In this document: positions 18,930 through 27,709 of the stretch, one piece after another
How the letters are laid out: each line of letters opens with the position of its first letter
Numbering within the stretch: position 1 is the stretch's first letter
Assembly (NCBI RefSeq): GCF_011604685.1
Contig: NZ_CP050063.1
Location: 3,680,501 to 3,744,500, forward strand
Direction: 5' to 3'
Length of the DNA: 64,000 nt
Source: Spirosoma aureum
GTDB taxonomy: Bacteria > Bacteroidota > Bacteroidia > Cytophagales > Spirosomataceae
Notes under the pieces: generated by a model
Told to the model about the DNA's origin: nothing
Seen by the model: only the letters and a program-made list of their open reading frames with translations
Databases searched by the model: none
Made by a program: the position numbers and the translations under genes

Positions 18930-19433
18930 ATGAAAGGAAAGGATGTATTACTGATCTGTAAATCGGTCCATCACGGCAATACACTGAAAGTTGCCCAGAG
19001 AATGGCCGAGGTTTTGGATGCCGTGATTGAAGATCCTCTACAGGTGACTCCGGAAGAAATCAACGCTTATTCACTTATTGGATTTGGCTCTGGGATTTAC
19101 AATCGAAAGCCCCATTCGGTTTTACTCCATTTGGTCGATACGATTGAGGTGCAGAAGCAGAAAAAGGCGTTTATATTCTCAACGGCAACGTTCCCCTGGG
19201 CACCGGCTCTCCAGCCTTTGCGGGATAAGCTAACGCATAAAGGCTTCATACTTCTGGGAGAATTCAGTTGTAAAGGCTTTATCGACGAAGGTATTATTAA
19301 GTATTTTTTTGGAGGACTAAACAAAGGAAGGCCCAATGAAAAGGATCTGCACGAGGCTTCTGTTTTTGCTAAAAATATACGAGATAACTACCTAACTACA
19401 AGAGTTGTAAAAAGCGGATCGTCTATTATTTGA
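18930..19433 (+). CDS. Flavodoxin-family protein
   Basis: 167 residues. The N-terminal strand VLLICKSVHHGNTLKVAQRM carries the flavodoxin-type phosphate loop (S-x-H-x-G-N-T). It is followed by the Y-SLIGFGSGIY segment and KKAFIFSTATFPW, the positions of the other FMN-contact loops. It therefore probably binds FMN and carries electrons or acts as a small quinone or metal reductase. It has no signal peptide and is cytosolic. It stands alone and is followed by a strong terminator at 19475. A second, different flavodoxin-like gene lies at 35285-35821. Confidence 0.82.
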   Translation: MKGKDVLLICKSVHHGNTLKVAQRMAEVLDAVIEDPLQVTPEEINAYSLIGFGSGIYNRKPHSVLLHLVDTIEVQKQKKAFIFSTATFPWAPALQPLRDKLTHKGFILLGEFSCKGFIDEGIIKYFFGGLNKGRPNEKDLHEASVFAKNIRDNYLTTRVVKSGSSII

Positions 19434-19474
19434 TAGAAAAAAAACATTAAAAAGGAGTTTGTTAAACTCATTTG

Positions 19475-19516
19475 GGCGCTATGATCATCAATTCGTTGAT
19501 GATCATAGCGCCTTTT
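19475..19516 (+). terminator. Strong intrinsic terminator
   Basis: A 17-bp perfect stem (GGCGCTATGATCATCAA, 19475-19491; complement 19496-19512) with a TTCG tetraloop is followed by TTTT. It lies 41 bp after the flavodoxin stop codon and before the converging gene ending at 19542. Confidence 0.9.
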
Positions 19517-19541
19517 ATAGTCCCTAATCGAAGCTCATTCA

Positions 19542-19877
19542 TTATGCATCAGTGCCTTTCTGATTTTGCTGGTCCAGCGTCCATTGGCTGGTGTCGTCGG
19601 TATCATGCCAGGCATAACCCATCCAGCGAAGTATGCGAACCGGTAAGCCATAGCATTCCCGAAATAGAGCGTCCAGTTCATTTATCGTCATACTCCCATT
19701 AAGTACAAAGCAGTTCGTCACTGAGTGACCAGCCAGATCACTCAACGTTTGTAGTTCGTTGGGTACTTCGTGCTCGATCAGTGGCTCGATTCGCAGTGAT
19801 GGGAATAATTTGCTGAACTGTTGCTGGAGATGCACCAGCGTCATCGCTGGGTAGATCTCAAGGGTTTTCATAGTCAT
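19542..19877 (-). CDS. Small conserved hypothetical protein
   Basis: About 111 residues from the ATG at 19877 (MTMKTLEIYP); an in-frame TTG further upstream would add eight residues, and a second ATG at 19871 is also possible. The order of beta strand, helix and strand (LEIYPAMTLVHLQQQFSKLF) and the acidic C-terminal half (ELDALFRECYGLPVRILRW) suggest a compact alpha/beta domain. I do not recognise the family. It has no signal peptide or membrane segment. It converges on the flavodoxin gene, with the terminator at 19475 beyond its stop. Confidence 0.6.
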   Translation of the reverse strand: MTMKTLEIYPAMTLVHLQQQFSKLFPSLRIEPLIEHEVPNELQTLSDLAGHSVTNCFVLNGSMTINELDALFRECYGLPVRILRWMGYAWHDTDDTSQWTLDQQNQKGTDA

Positions 19878-20437
19878 CTGATCAGGATTCGCTTGGATCA
19901 AAACTAGTGATCTGCCGACCTGTAGACAATGATTTTCTTCAGATAAAGAGCTGATGTAAAGACCATTAACGGCCTAATTGGTTCGCGAACGAGCGATTTG
20001 AAGCCCCAACAAGTGGGTTGAGTCGTAACTGCCGTGTATAAAAAAGACCGGTGGAGCGGGCTACACCGTCTGGCGAGTTGTCTATTACGAAATGGATAAA
20101 ATTCAGGCCCGACATTGGCTACAGGTTTTTGCAAATTCGATGAGCAGCCGCTGGTAGAATAAGTTGATTTGCAAAATATAGCAATTACGTTAGGCTTTAT
20201 TTTTGGCAAATTCCATTGGCCTATCCAATTGAAAAATTAATCTATAAGCCTGATTGTAATCTATCAGATTAGGGATTTGCTTTCGTCCTGTCGGCTCTAT
20301 CGATTTACTGCAAGCGCCGTTCTCCACTTTTGCCAGAGAAAACCTGATAAAAATCATAATGCCTGGTTAATGGAAATCACAATAAATCGTCCGGCTATAC
20401 GACAATTTTGAGCTAGTACCTCAAGTACGAAAAAGTC
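19878..20437. other. Intergenic region before the MBL/rhodanese gene
   Basis: No convincing gene. An open minus-strand frame at 19904-20209 has no family features. The only possible signal is CTGATTGTAATCT at 20250-20262, one base off the TGAT-N4-ATCA motif, 175 bp before the start at 20438. Confidence 0.3.
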
Positions 20438-21844
20438 ATGAAAGTAGAACAAATCTATACAAATTGCTTGGCCGAAGCCGCCTATTACATTGAATCGGAA
20501 GGAGAAGTCGCGATTATCGATCCACTCCGTGAAACGAAGCCCTATATGGATCGGGCCAGCGTGAACGGGGCCACCATCAAATATGTGTTTGAGACGCATT
20601 TTCACGCCGATTTTGTATCGGGTCATGTCGATCTGGCGGCTAAAACCGGAGCAACTATTGTCTATGGGCCCACGGCACAACCCAATTATAATGCGTATAT
20701 CGCTACCGACGGCGAAGCGTTTCCACTTGGACAGGTTACGATACGCGTGTTGCATACGCCCGGCCACACGATGGAATCGACTTCGTTTTTATTACTGGAC
20801 GAAATGGGCAAAGAAACTGCCCTGTTCACCGGTGATACGTTATTAATTGGCGATGTTGGTCGCCCTGATTTGGCCGTTAAGACAGACCTTACGCAGGAGG
20901 ATTTGGCCGGTTATCTGTACGACAGTCTGCATATGAAAATAATGCCACTGCCTGATAACATATTAATTTATCCGGGTCATGGTGCCGGCTCGGCGTGTGG
21001 CAAGCATATGAGTCAGGAAACAACTGATACGCTTGGTCATCAGAAGCAGGTTAATTATGCCCTACGGGTGCAAACCAAACAGGAATTTATCAACGAAGTG
21101 ACCAGCGGGTTAACACCTCCACCCCCGTATTTTCCGAAAGACGCTGTTCTCAACAAAATGGGCTGTAAATCCGTCGATGAAGTAATCTGTAAGGGGCTGC
21201 AGCCGCTCTCTGCCCGGGCTTTTGATGTAGATGCTACCGAAGAAAAAGCAGTAATTATTGATGTGCGATCAGCACAGGAATTTGGCAGGGGCTTTATCCC
21301 CAACTCGATAAACATTGGCTTGGAAGGACAGTTTGCCGGTTGGGCAGGAACCCTCATTTCAGAACTACGGCAACCCATTCTGCTCGTTGCGCCGGAGGAG
21401 CAGACAGAAGAAGCGGTGCTGCGGCTGGCTCGTGTGGGGTATGACAACTGTATTGGTTATTTAAAAGGTGGATTTGCTACGTGGCAGGCCACGCATCGTG
21501 ACATCGATACGATTGCTTCGATCTCTGCCGACGCATTCGCTGACTTGTTTCAGAAAACCCCTTCACTGTCAATGCTAGATGTCCGTCGAAAAAATGAATA
21601 TGACATTGAACACGTAGTGGGTGCTGAAAATTTGCCATTAGAGTCTATCCTCGACAACTTGGAGAGGATAGATAAAAACACTACGTATTATGTGTATTGT
21701 GCAGGTGGCTACCGGTCCATGATTGCCATGTCATTGTTAAAGGCACATGGATTTACCAATCTAATGAATGTAACTGGCGGCTTTACGGCGCTTAAGCAAA
21801 CAGGCAGACTCCCCCTGATGGATTGCCTGGTCACGACACTATAG
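20438..21844 (+). CDS. MBL-fold hydrolase with two rhodanese domains (persulfide dioxygenase-like)
   Basis: 468 residues. The metallo-beta-lactamase domain (about 1-240) has the metal motif THFHADFVSGH (His54, His56, Asp58), then HTPGHT, TGDTLLIGDVGRPD and YPGHGAG. This is the ETHE1/persulfide-dioxygenase arrangement, which oxidises glutathione or low-molecular-weight persulfides to sulfite. Two rhodanese domains follow. The first (about 255-350) has LLVAPEEQ where the active Cys should be, so it is probably inactive. The second (about 365-465) has the intact loop CAGGYRS. The protein is cytosolic and fits a sulfur and redox homeostasis role in this stress region. It is monocistronic. Confidence 0.9.
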   Translation: MKVEQIYTNCLAEAAYYIESEGEVAIIDPLRETKPYMDRASVNGATIKYVFETHFHADFVSGHVDLAAKTGATIVYGPTAQPNYNAYIATDGEAFPLGQVTIRVLHTPGHTMESTSFLLLDEMGKETALFTGDTLLIGDVGRPDLAVKTDLTQEDLAGYLYDSLHMKIMPLPDNILIYPGHGAGSACGKHMSQETTDTLGHQKQVNYALRVQTKQEFINEVTSGLTPPPPYFPKDAVLNKMGCKSVDEVICKGLQPLSARAFDVDATEEKAVIIDVRSAQEFGRGFIPNSINIGLEGQFAGWAGTLISELRQPILLVAPEEQTEEAVLRLARVGYDNCIGYLKGGFATWQATHRDIDTIASISADAFADLFQKTPSLSMLDVRRKNEYDIEHVVGAENLPLESILDNLERIDKNTTYYVYCAGGYRSMIAMSLLKAHGFTNLMNVTGGFTALKQTGRLPLMDCLVTTL

Positions 21845-22006
21845 TCATTACGTTTAGGCTTTTTATCAGCCGGTGGCGAACTGATTGCACAGGCTGTTGA
21901 TCAACGTTGGTTAATGTCAGGAGAATTCGTCTTTAAAGGCGGGAAAGTAGACTGCTATTCAACCTATCATGTCGCCATAAATTAACTTACGCTAAATCAA
22001 TAGCTT

Positions 22007-23239
22007 ATGAAAACGATATTTATATGCCTGATCACATTTTCTCTTTCTGCAACTGTCAACGCGCAGATTATTAACCCCAAACGGTTATTTGAAAAAAAAG
22101 CAAACCAGGCCATCGAAAAAAAGGTCGATGAAACCCTTAATAATAAGAGCAAAAAAGAGGAGACCAGCAAAGATAAAGAGCTTCCTAAAGAAGCTGAAAA
22201 AGTGAATCCGTCGCAAGCTGCATTACCCTCACTACAAACCTATTCTAGGTTCGACTTTATTCCGGGCGAGAAAGTAATTTTCTTTGATGATTTTACTCAG
22301 GACAATATCGGGGACTTCCCCGCCTTATGGAATACAAATGGTTCGGCTGAAATTGTAACGACTAACCTGTTCCCCGGCCGGTGGATGAAGTTCGCTTCCC
22401 GTAATGCAATCTGGACAGATGGTTTATTAAAATTGCCTGATAACTACACCCTTGAATTCGATGTAATTCCTATCAAAAGTGAAGAAGGCCGAATGGCTGG
22501 CTATAATTTTCGGCTCCTACAAAGTATCAATGCCAAATCGTATGACCATGGATCGGTACCTGGAAAGGCTGGCTTCCTGTTCAGTTGCGAGTACTATGGA
22601 CGTACGGGATACAGGACGTACATTAATGATGCAGAAGGAGCGGATTTAGGCTTGAGTGGCTACAAAGACGGACAGCAATTTTATCAAGTAGAAAATTATA
22701 AATACCACATTTCCATATGGGTGCAAAAAGCCAGGCTCAGGCTTTACCAGGATGCAAATAAACTGTTTGATCTGCCTAAAGCGTTCCCGCTGACTGACGT
22801 TCGATTTGATAGGATTCGGTTTGAAAACGGAGCCGCTATGGTTAGTAATATCCGTATCGCCGTAGGCACTCCAGATATGCGAAACAAATTGATAACGGAA
22901 GGTAAATTGGTGAGCTATGGCATCTATTTCGATGTGAATAAAGACGTAGTAAAACCGGAGTCATATGGTACGTTAAAGGAGATTGCATCCGTGCTAAACG
23001 AAAATCCAACCTTTAAAATCAAGATCGTGGGGCATACGGATGGCGATGGAGCCGACGCAGCCAATCTTGATCTTTCCAAACGTAGGGCGGCTGCCGTTAA
23101 GACCGAAATAGTCAGGATATTTAGTATCGATTCAGTCAGGATTGAAACGGACGGCCAGGGAGAATCACAACCTGTGGCACCGAATGATTCTCCTTCTAAC
23201 AAAGCGTTGAACAGGCGAGTGGAATTTGTAAAACTGTAA
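22007..23239 (+). CDS. OmpA-family outer-membrane protein
   Basis: 410 residues with a signal peptide of about 19 residues (LSATVNA/QI). A Lys/Glu-rich linker follows (about 25-75), then a 180-residue jelly-roll-like region (FFDDFTQDNIGDFPALWNT..., about 90-285) of the kind found in Bacteroidota OmpA proteins. The C-terminal OmpA peptidoglycan-binding domain spans about 300-410, with IYFDVNKDVVKPES, IVGHTDGDG, NLDLSKRRA and NRRVEFVKL. It should anchor in the outer membrane or periplasm and bind peptidoglycan. It is monocistronic, 162 bp after the MBL gene. Confidence 0.88.
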   Translation: MKTIFICLITFSLSATVNAQIINPKRLFEKKANQAIEKKVDETLNNKSKKEETSKDKELPKEAEKVNPSQAALPSLQTYSRFDFIPGEKVIFFDDFTQDNIGDFPALWNTNGSAEIVTTNLFPGRWMKFASRNAIWTDGLLKLPDNYTLEFDVIPIKSEEGRMAGYNFRLLQSINAKSYDHGSVPGKAGFLFSCEYYGRTGYRTYINDAEGADLGLSGYKDGQQFYQVENYKYHISIWVQKARLRLYQDANKLFDLPKAFPLTDVRFDRIRFENGAAMVSNIRIAVGTPDMRNKLITEGKLVSYGIYFDVNKDVVKPESYGTLKEIASVLNENPTFKIKIVGHTDGDGADAANLDLSKRRAAAVKTEIVRIFSIDSVRIETDGQGESQPVAPNDSPSNKALNRRVEFVKL

Positions 23240-23302
23240 GGCAAATCGGTACGCTATTTATTCGGAGAATGTTACTAGGTACAATTTAGAAACCCGAGCA
23301 TT

Positions 23303-23480
23303 ATGATTCTTACCCTCACCCTTAATCCGACTGTGCATGATAGTATGACACTTGATCGGCTGATACCAGAATAGAAACTACGCTGTTTGCAATCAGAGTA
23401 TGATACCGGGGGATCAATGTTGCCCACGCCATTCACCGCTTAGGGGCAGTCGACAGCAAACGCTAACGTGAATTTCATTT
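23303..23480 (+). pseudogene. pfkB: 6-phosphofructokinase II (PfkB) N-terminal remnant
   Basis: The ATG at 23303 opens MILTLTLNPTVHDSM, the start of PfkB sugar kinases. It is followed by RLIPE-stop-KLRC, where functional enzymes have PEGKLRC or PEQKLRC, and after a frameshift by INVAHAIHRLGAVD, matching the substrate-binding GGGGINVARAI region. Everything after the first 60 or so residues is missing. The normal enzyme phosphorylates fructose 6-phosphate. Confidence 0.75.
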
Positions 23481-23495
23481 GTTGATTACCTCAGT

Positions 23496-24180
23496 CAGGT
23501 AATCATTATTCCTGAGACTAAAGACTATATGTGTATTCAGAATCTGGCAGGCATTCCGGCTGAAAAAATAACAGAAGCTTCAGATGGACTTCGCTTGTGT
23601 TTGGCCGAATACAAACAGTTGGGCATTCGCTTCGCCAAGTAGCGGGCAGCGGTAAGCATTGGTAAAGGCCTTCCAACCCGCGCCTGCATCGAAGCAACCA
23701 TGCATGCACTGGCTCGCTATGTAACCATAGACCAGAAGGACAGACTGGTACCCATTGTCAAACCTGAAGTCCTGATGGAAGACGCTTATATACAGTAAGA
23801 ATTCTACATCATAACTGTAACGACAGTAAACGTTCTATTCTCACAGTTATACAGGTATCGGATTAAGTTGGAAGGAATTTTATTGAAATAAATATGGGGC
23901 TGGACGGAAAGCATTGACGGAAACAAACTAGCATAGAACAGTGGATGATGCGCCAGTATCATGTTTACTTAGAACAGTTCCAGCTACCATACCAGGAATT
24001 GCGTTTTTGTCGAATAGGTAACTCCCAAGAAGGCCTCAAACCATTTTCAGTTATTTAGTAGGTCTATTCAGCAGCCTGTAATTTCTATCTGGAATGGCCA
24101 GGATAGCAATATAGAGAGGCCCAGCAGGATTTGTATTACAGGGCAAGTTGTAATTGGGCTGCATTTTGATAGTCGCCTGA
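23496..24180 (+). pseudogene. Class I fructose-bisphosphate aldolase, decayed
   Basis: In one frame 23496-23798 encodes an internal part of a class I aldolase (NLAGIPAEKITEASDGLR, EYKQLGIRFAK-stop-RAAVSIGKGLPTRA and LVPIVKPEVLMED). The stop at 23640-23642 is TAG, exactly at the Trp of the family's FAKWRA motif. After further frameshifts the later parts appear: LRTVPATIPGIAFLS at about 23970-24010 and the C-terminal REAQQDLYYRASCNWAA at about 24114-24170. The N-terminal part is missing or replaced by the pfkB remnant. The product would have cleaved the compound that PfkB makes. Confidence 0.8.
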
Positions 24181-24318
24181 AAGTAGAGCGAAAAACTTTT
24201 GCTTATACTACAGAATTTAGTCAAAGCTTAATGATGAAGTACTATTTATCGGATTTTTAATGGGGTATAGAAAAATATCTAAAAAAGTAAGCAATTAGCT
24301 GAAGCAATAAAATTCTAA

Positions 24319-24374
24319 TGACAAAAAATAATCGGGAAGAAAATTGCATATTTATTCCCGATTATTTTTTGTCA
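24319..24374. terminator. Bidirectional intrinsic terminator, 19-bp stem
   Basis: TGACAAAAAATAATCGGGA (24319-24337) is perfectly complementary to 24356-24374, with an 18-base loop. The A-run and T-run inside the arms allow it to act in both directions. It directly follows the stop of the leftward gene at 24379 and ends the region of pfkB/fba remnants. Confidence 0.85.
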
Positions 24375-24378
24375 CATT

Positions 24379-24885
24379 TTAGATAAACTCACCTTTTTCA
24401 TTCGTTTTAATACGCATACGCTTTGTGCCGTTTTCCAATAAAATCTTATACTTTTTAGTTACTCCATTCGACTCATGGTAGTTAACTAAATACACATCTT
24501 TGGCAATATGCCAGTTCGGGTATTTTTTGGCTACGGACTGACTTACGAGAAGTGGTAATGCTATGTTCTTGAATTTCTCTGCAGTATGTAACAGTTTTCC
24601 ATTTTTATCGTAAGCTGCAAGTATTTTTCCTTCGGGAATAAAAAAAGTAACAAAATAATTATCATACTCATCCTCATAAAAATCAGTATCTTTTAGATCG
24701 AATACTGCCGCTTTCCGTTCAAGTTGTTTAACGGGTACCGCCACTGCTTTGTTATTGACTGCGCCAAGGTATTTATAATTGACGGCAAGTACCTTGATTT
24801 CGGGTAATAACACTTGGGCGAACGATTGAATGGATAGCCCAAGAATAAGTACACAAAAGCTTACAAAAAAATTTTGTCGATTCAT
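24379..24885 (-). CDS. Secreted PepSY-like hypothetical protein
   Basis: 168 residues with a signal peptide of about 23 (LGLSIQSFA/QV). Two similar halves each contain a helix and strands; the pattern F...ALPLLVSQSVAKKYPNWHI followed by VYLVNY..SNGVTKKYKILL resembles the PepSY-like periplasmic domains common in Bacteroidota. No enzyme motif is visible. Some databases label relatives nicotinate-nucleotide adenylyltransferase, which the sequence does not support. The gene is monocistronic with the strong terminator at 24319-24374. Confidence 0.7.
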   Translation of the reverse strand: MNRQNFFVSFCVLILGLSIQSFAQVLLPEIKVLAVNYKYLGAVNNKAVAVPVKQLERKAAVFDLKDTDFYEDEYDNYFVTFFIPEGKILAAYDKNGKLLHTAEKFKNIALPLLVSQSVAKKYPNWHIAKDVYLVNYHESNGVTKKYKILLENGTKRMRIKTNEKGEFI

Positions 24886-25760
24886 GGCATTTTGTATTTA
24901 ATTGTTTATTGTCTGTTTTATTCTAGCGAAGTTCTGCTAGATTTTCAAATAAAATTCACCATTTGCCAATACACATTAACTGACAACGATCAATCAAAGA
25001 GATAATGTTGATCAATAGCAGCTAGATGCAATTGTCAGCTGATAAACTAAAAATATCAGGATTTTAGCTGTTTTTTTAATCCTTAATAATTATGTATATA
25101 AACAATTGATATGCAGCGATATAAGTATTTAGGCTATAGTGTGAACCGGCAAAACAATGTGATTGATTCTATTATGTTCGTTAAGTATTTTATGGAAAAT
25201 TATATAAATCATAAAGGCCTAATAATTATTTAACCAGTTCGTTAAAAGGAAAATAATAAAAAAAGTATGAGCTAGAAGTTTAGGCATATTACCAATAAAA
25301 TAACTCACAACTATTAGATGAATTCATTTTAACAAAATCTTCGCTTAAAGAATTTTTATCATTATCTTACCATACTCATAACATCCTTAAATTTTGTTCA
25401 AGGATTGGATGTGTAATTACTTTAACTTTAGATTTTTATTGTATTTACTAACCCGGTCCTGAATTAGCAGCGTATGGACACCAATTTTCTGAAATATAGG
25501 GTATACAGCAATTAAGTATAAGTATGCACTACTGTTTTTGTATATGGTATTTTTCAAAAAAAATCCCAAAGGAAATAGGCTACTCCTGGCTTTTTGCAAG
25601 GCTCATGACAACGAGGGCATGGTAATCGTAAAAGCTATTACGGGCTTTTTATAAAGTTCTAAGGAAATGGAATCTGGAATTATAAACAAAAAAACTGATG
25701 GACATGGGCTTTTATTTGATGCTGAGATAACGTAACAACATCCTACAAAAAGGCGTAGGC
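24886..25760. other. AT-rich intergenic region with a possible operator
   Basis: No gene recognised. CTGACAACGATCAA at 24980-24993, one base off TGAT-N4-ATCA, lies 95-108 bp upstream of the secreted PepSY-like gene. On the minus strand, about 25760-25990 reads as a degraded coding remnant with two stops (including APSDFLPYVNDISALNNKAY) that I cannot assign to a family. Confidence 0.35.
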
Positions 25761-25972
25761 TTTATTATTCAACGCAGATATATCATTTACATAAGGCAGA
25801 AAATCACTTGGTGCTTTCGACTGAAATAGTTGCAGGTTGAATTTGGATATGATCTCCCTGTCAATCCTGTTATTCCGTTCTGGCGTTTTGGTAGGTACAA
25901 CAATTTTATATTACAGCCAATCCACATCCTTTTGGTAGTGAAGCTTTTCCAGATGCTCATACGCAGGCTGCG

Positions 25973-26338
25973 TCATAAAAAACGGTAATACAAAAAAAGC
26001 GCCTGTAAAACCGCATCAGCCTTTGCGAGATAGGTGATTACGTTCTGTAACTGGTAAAGCTCAAATACTAATAAAAGTGTAATTGCTTCTTGCCGAACGA
26101 ATTCGCGCTTAAACTTAAAAAGGCCCGTGATAGCGGCTAAAATTGTCAACTGATCGGCAAGGGAGTCCAGCCGTTCCCCCAATATCTGATCACTTTGTAT
26201 TTTCGGGCAAAGTAACCATCCAGGGCATCAGATAGAAAGCTGCTAGGAAACACCCATTTAAACCCGTCTAGGTTCTCCGTTAGGTCTAATAAGAATAGAA
26301 ACGGAGAAGCAACCAGCCGATAGGCGAGATAAATATAT
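25973..26338 (-). pseudogene. CDP-alcohol phosphatidyltransferase, frameshifted and truncated
   Basis: The first frame gives YLAYRLVASPFLFLLDLTEN, typical of the N-terminal helix of this family, then DALDGYFARKYKV; after a one-base shift it continues LGERLDSLADQLTILAAI. Together these are the family signature D-x2-D-G-x2-A-R-x8-G-x3-D-x3-D. The frame then stops after about 60 more residues. Such enzymes (PssA, PgsA) use CDP-diacylglycerol, the product of CdsA. It starts directly behind the stop of the CdsA fusion gene, so the two once formed a phospholipid-synthesis pair. Confidence 0.75.
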
Positions 26339-26340
26339 TA

Positions 26341-27645
26341 TTAAAGGGAATGAATGAGCTGTAAATACGTATAGACAAAAGGAGTTGAACCTAGCAGTGA
26401 GTCAAATCGGTCGAGGATACCGCCGTGACCGGGTAGAAGAGTGCCAGCATCTTTCACGCTAAGGCTTCGTTTCATCATGGATTTGACCAAATCGCCATAC
26501 GTACCACTCACGACAATGATTAGCGCAATGAAAAGCCAGTAATTTGCATCCATCTTAGGCACAAGAGGTAAGGTCAGATATGCAGCCGCTAAAGTGCAAA
26601 CTATACCACCGAGACTACCTTCCCATGTTTTTTTGGGAGATATACGTTTGAATAGTGGATACTTTCCTAGTAGTTTTCCAGTGATAAAAGCACCAGTATC
26701 ATTAGCCCATAATAAGCAGAAATAAGCGAACACTAAAGTTGGATCGTATAGGCCCTGATTTGTTGAAAAAAACGCAACTCCGTTAAATAAGGCAAGGGGG
26801 AACGTAATACAAAGAATAGCAAGTAGTGTGAAGGCAATATTCTGGAACGGATGGGAGGATGGCTTATATAACTGGATAAGAAATACACCGAAAGTCAGGG
26901 GAATTGTAATCAGTGGCAATAGTCCGAACGAGTGATTTTTCAGGGCCAGAAAAACACTGATTAGTAGCACCGTTGATGATACGAAGCCCGGAAGCTTCAG
27001 AGGAGAAATGGACGGTGTCGTAAATAATCGATAAAACTCCCATAAGCCTAGTCCGTTGATCAACATTAAGAGGACTAGAAAGCCATAATCGCCCACGAAT
27101 ACTAGACTGGTGATGGTAATGACTAGTCCGATTCCTGTTAGTAGGCGCACCGTAAATACATGCCGATCTTTGGGCAACACAGACCAATTACCAGCCTGTA
27201 TATTATCAGTTTCATACAGACCAAACTTTTCCTGTATACGTATACGGAAGGTGACTAAGCTGGCTGGGTAGCTAATTTGATGCATGTCCAAACCAGGAGA
27301 AGGAACAACCGTTTCGCTAACCAGAGGGGGCGTTATTCGGTCAACGATTAAGTGTTGTGCATGTTGGCTTTCTTCTCCTATCAGTTCTTCATAAACGCCC
27401 TGGATAATAACCGATTGCCAGTTATCCATATTCAGAATGGTATCCACTTCGAAGCAAACGGAAGGATTTTGCCTGAGTGTCTGAACCTTTAGACCATCTT
27501 TTGTTTGGCCATAGATGTATTGTCCATCATAGACATACGTAATGGGTACTGCGTAACCTTTTGCAGCCGCATGGCACACAAGTCGGCCAATTGCCTGACT
27601 CTGAAGTAGGTAATTGATTTGCTCATCATTCAAAGTTCCCTGCAT
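26341..27645 (-). CDS. Fusion: PNPOx-like flavin-binding domain + phosphatidate cytidylyltransferase (CdsA)
   Basis: 434 residues in two complete parts. Residues 1 to about 150 form a pyridoxamine-5'-phosphate-oxidase-like split barrel (VPITYVYDGQYIYGQTKDG, NPSVCFEVD, WQSVIIQGVYEEL), paralogous to the free-standing protein at 28570-29031. From about residue 160 a multi-helix membrane protein begins (DRHVFTVRLLTGIGLV, the usual CdsA start). It ends with the CdsA signature K-R-x4-K-D-x-G-x2-L-P-x-H-G-G-I-x-D-R-x-D at about 392-415, preceded by the DTGAF and SPKKTWEGSLGG motifs. CdsA makes CDP-diacylglycerol from phosphatidate and CTP. The upstream usp gene is 64 bp away on the same strand, so the two are probably one operon. 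I know of no described PNPOx-CdsA fusion. Confidence 0.88.
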   Translation of the reverse strand: MQGTLNDEQINYLLQSQAIGRLVCHAAAKGYAVPITYVYDGQYIYGQTKDGLKVQTLRQNPSVCFEVDTILNMDNWQSVIIQGVYEELIGEESQHAQHLIVDRITPPLVSETVVPSPGLDMHQISYPASLVTFRIRIQEKFGLYETDNIQAGNWSVLPKDRHVFTVRLLTGIGLVITITSLVFVGDYGFLVLLMLINGLGLWEFYRLFTTPSISPLKLPGFVSSTVLLISVFLALKNHSFGLLPLITIPLTFGVFLIQLYKPSSHPFQNIAFTLLAILCITFPLALFNGVAFFSTNQGLYDPTLVFAYFCLLWANDTGAFITGKLLGKYPLFKRISPKKTWEGSLGGIVCTLAAAYLTLPLVPKMDANYWLFIALIIVVSGTYGDLVKSMMKRSLSVKDAGTLLPGHGGILDRFDSLLGSTPFVYTYLQLIHSL

Positions 27646-27709
27646 ACTAGTAAGCAGTTTAAGGGCAAGTAATAAGGCATATATAGCCGTTTTTCAGTAC
27701 GATGCAGGT

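Noticed and set aside
19904-20209. 101-codon minus-strand open frame
   Set aside because: Composition (Arg/Ser/Pro-rich) and lack of motifs suggest a chance frame.
21858-21987. Short plus-strand frame after the MBL gene (LSAGGELIAQAVDQRWLMSG)
   Set aside because: Protein-like but under 45 codons with no start and no recognised family; possibly a remnant, not supportable.
11934-23642. Two TAG codons exactly at conserved Trp positions (about 11936 and 23640), suggesting stop-codon recoding
   Set aside because: Other decayed genes here have stops at Lys, Gln or Cys positions too, and the intact genes use TAG as normal stops; simple TGG-to-TAG mutation explains both.
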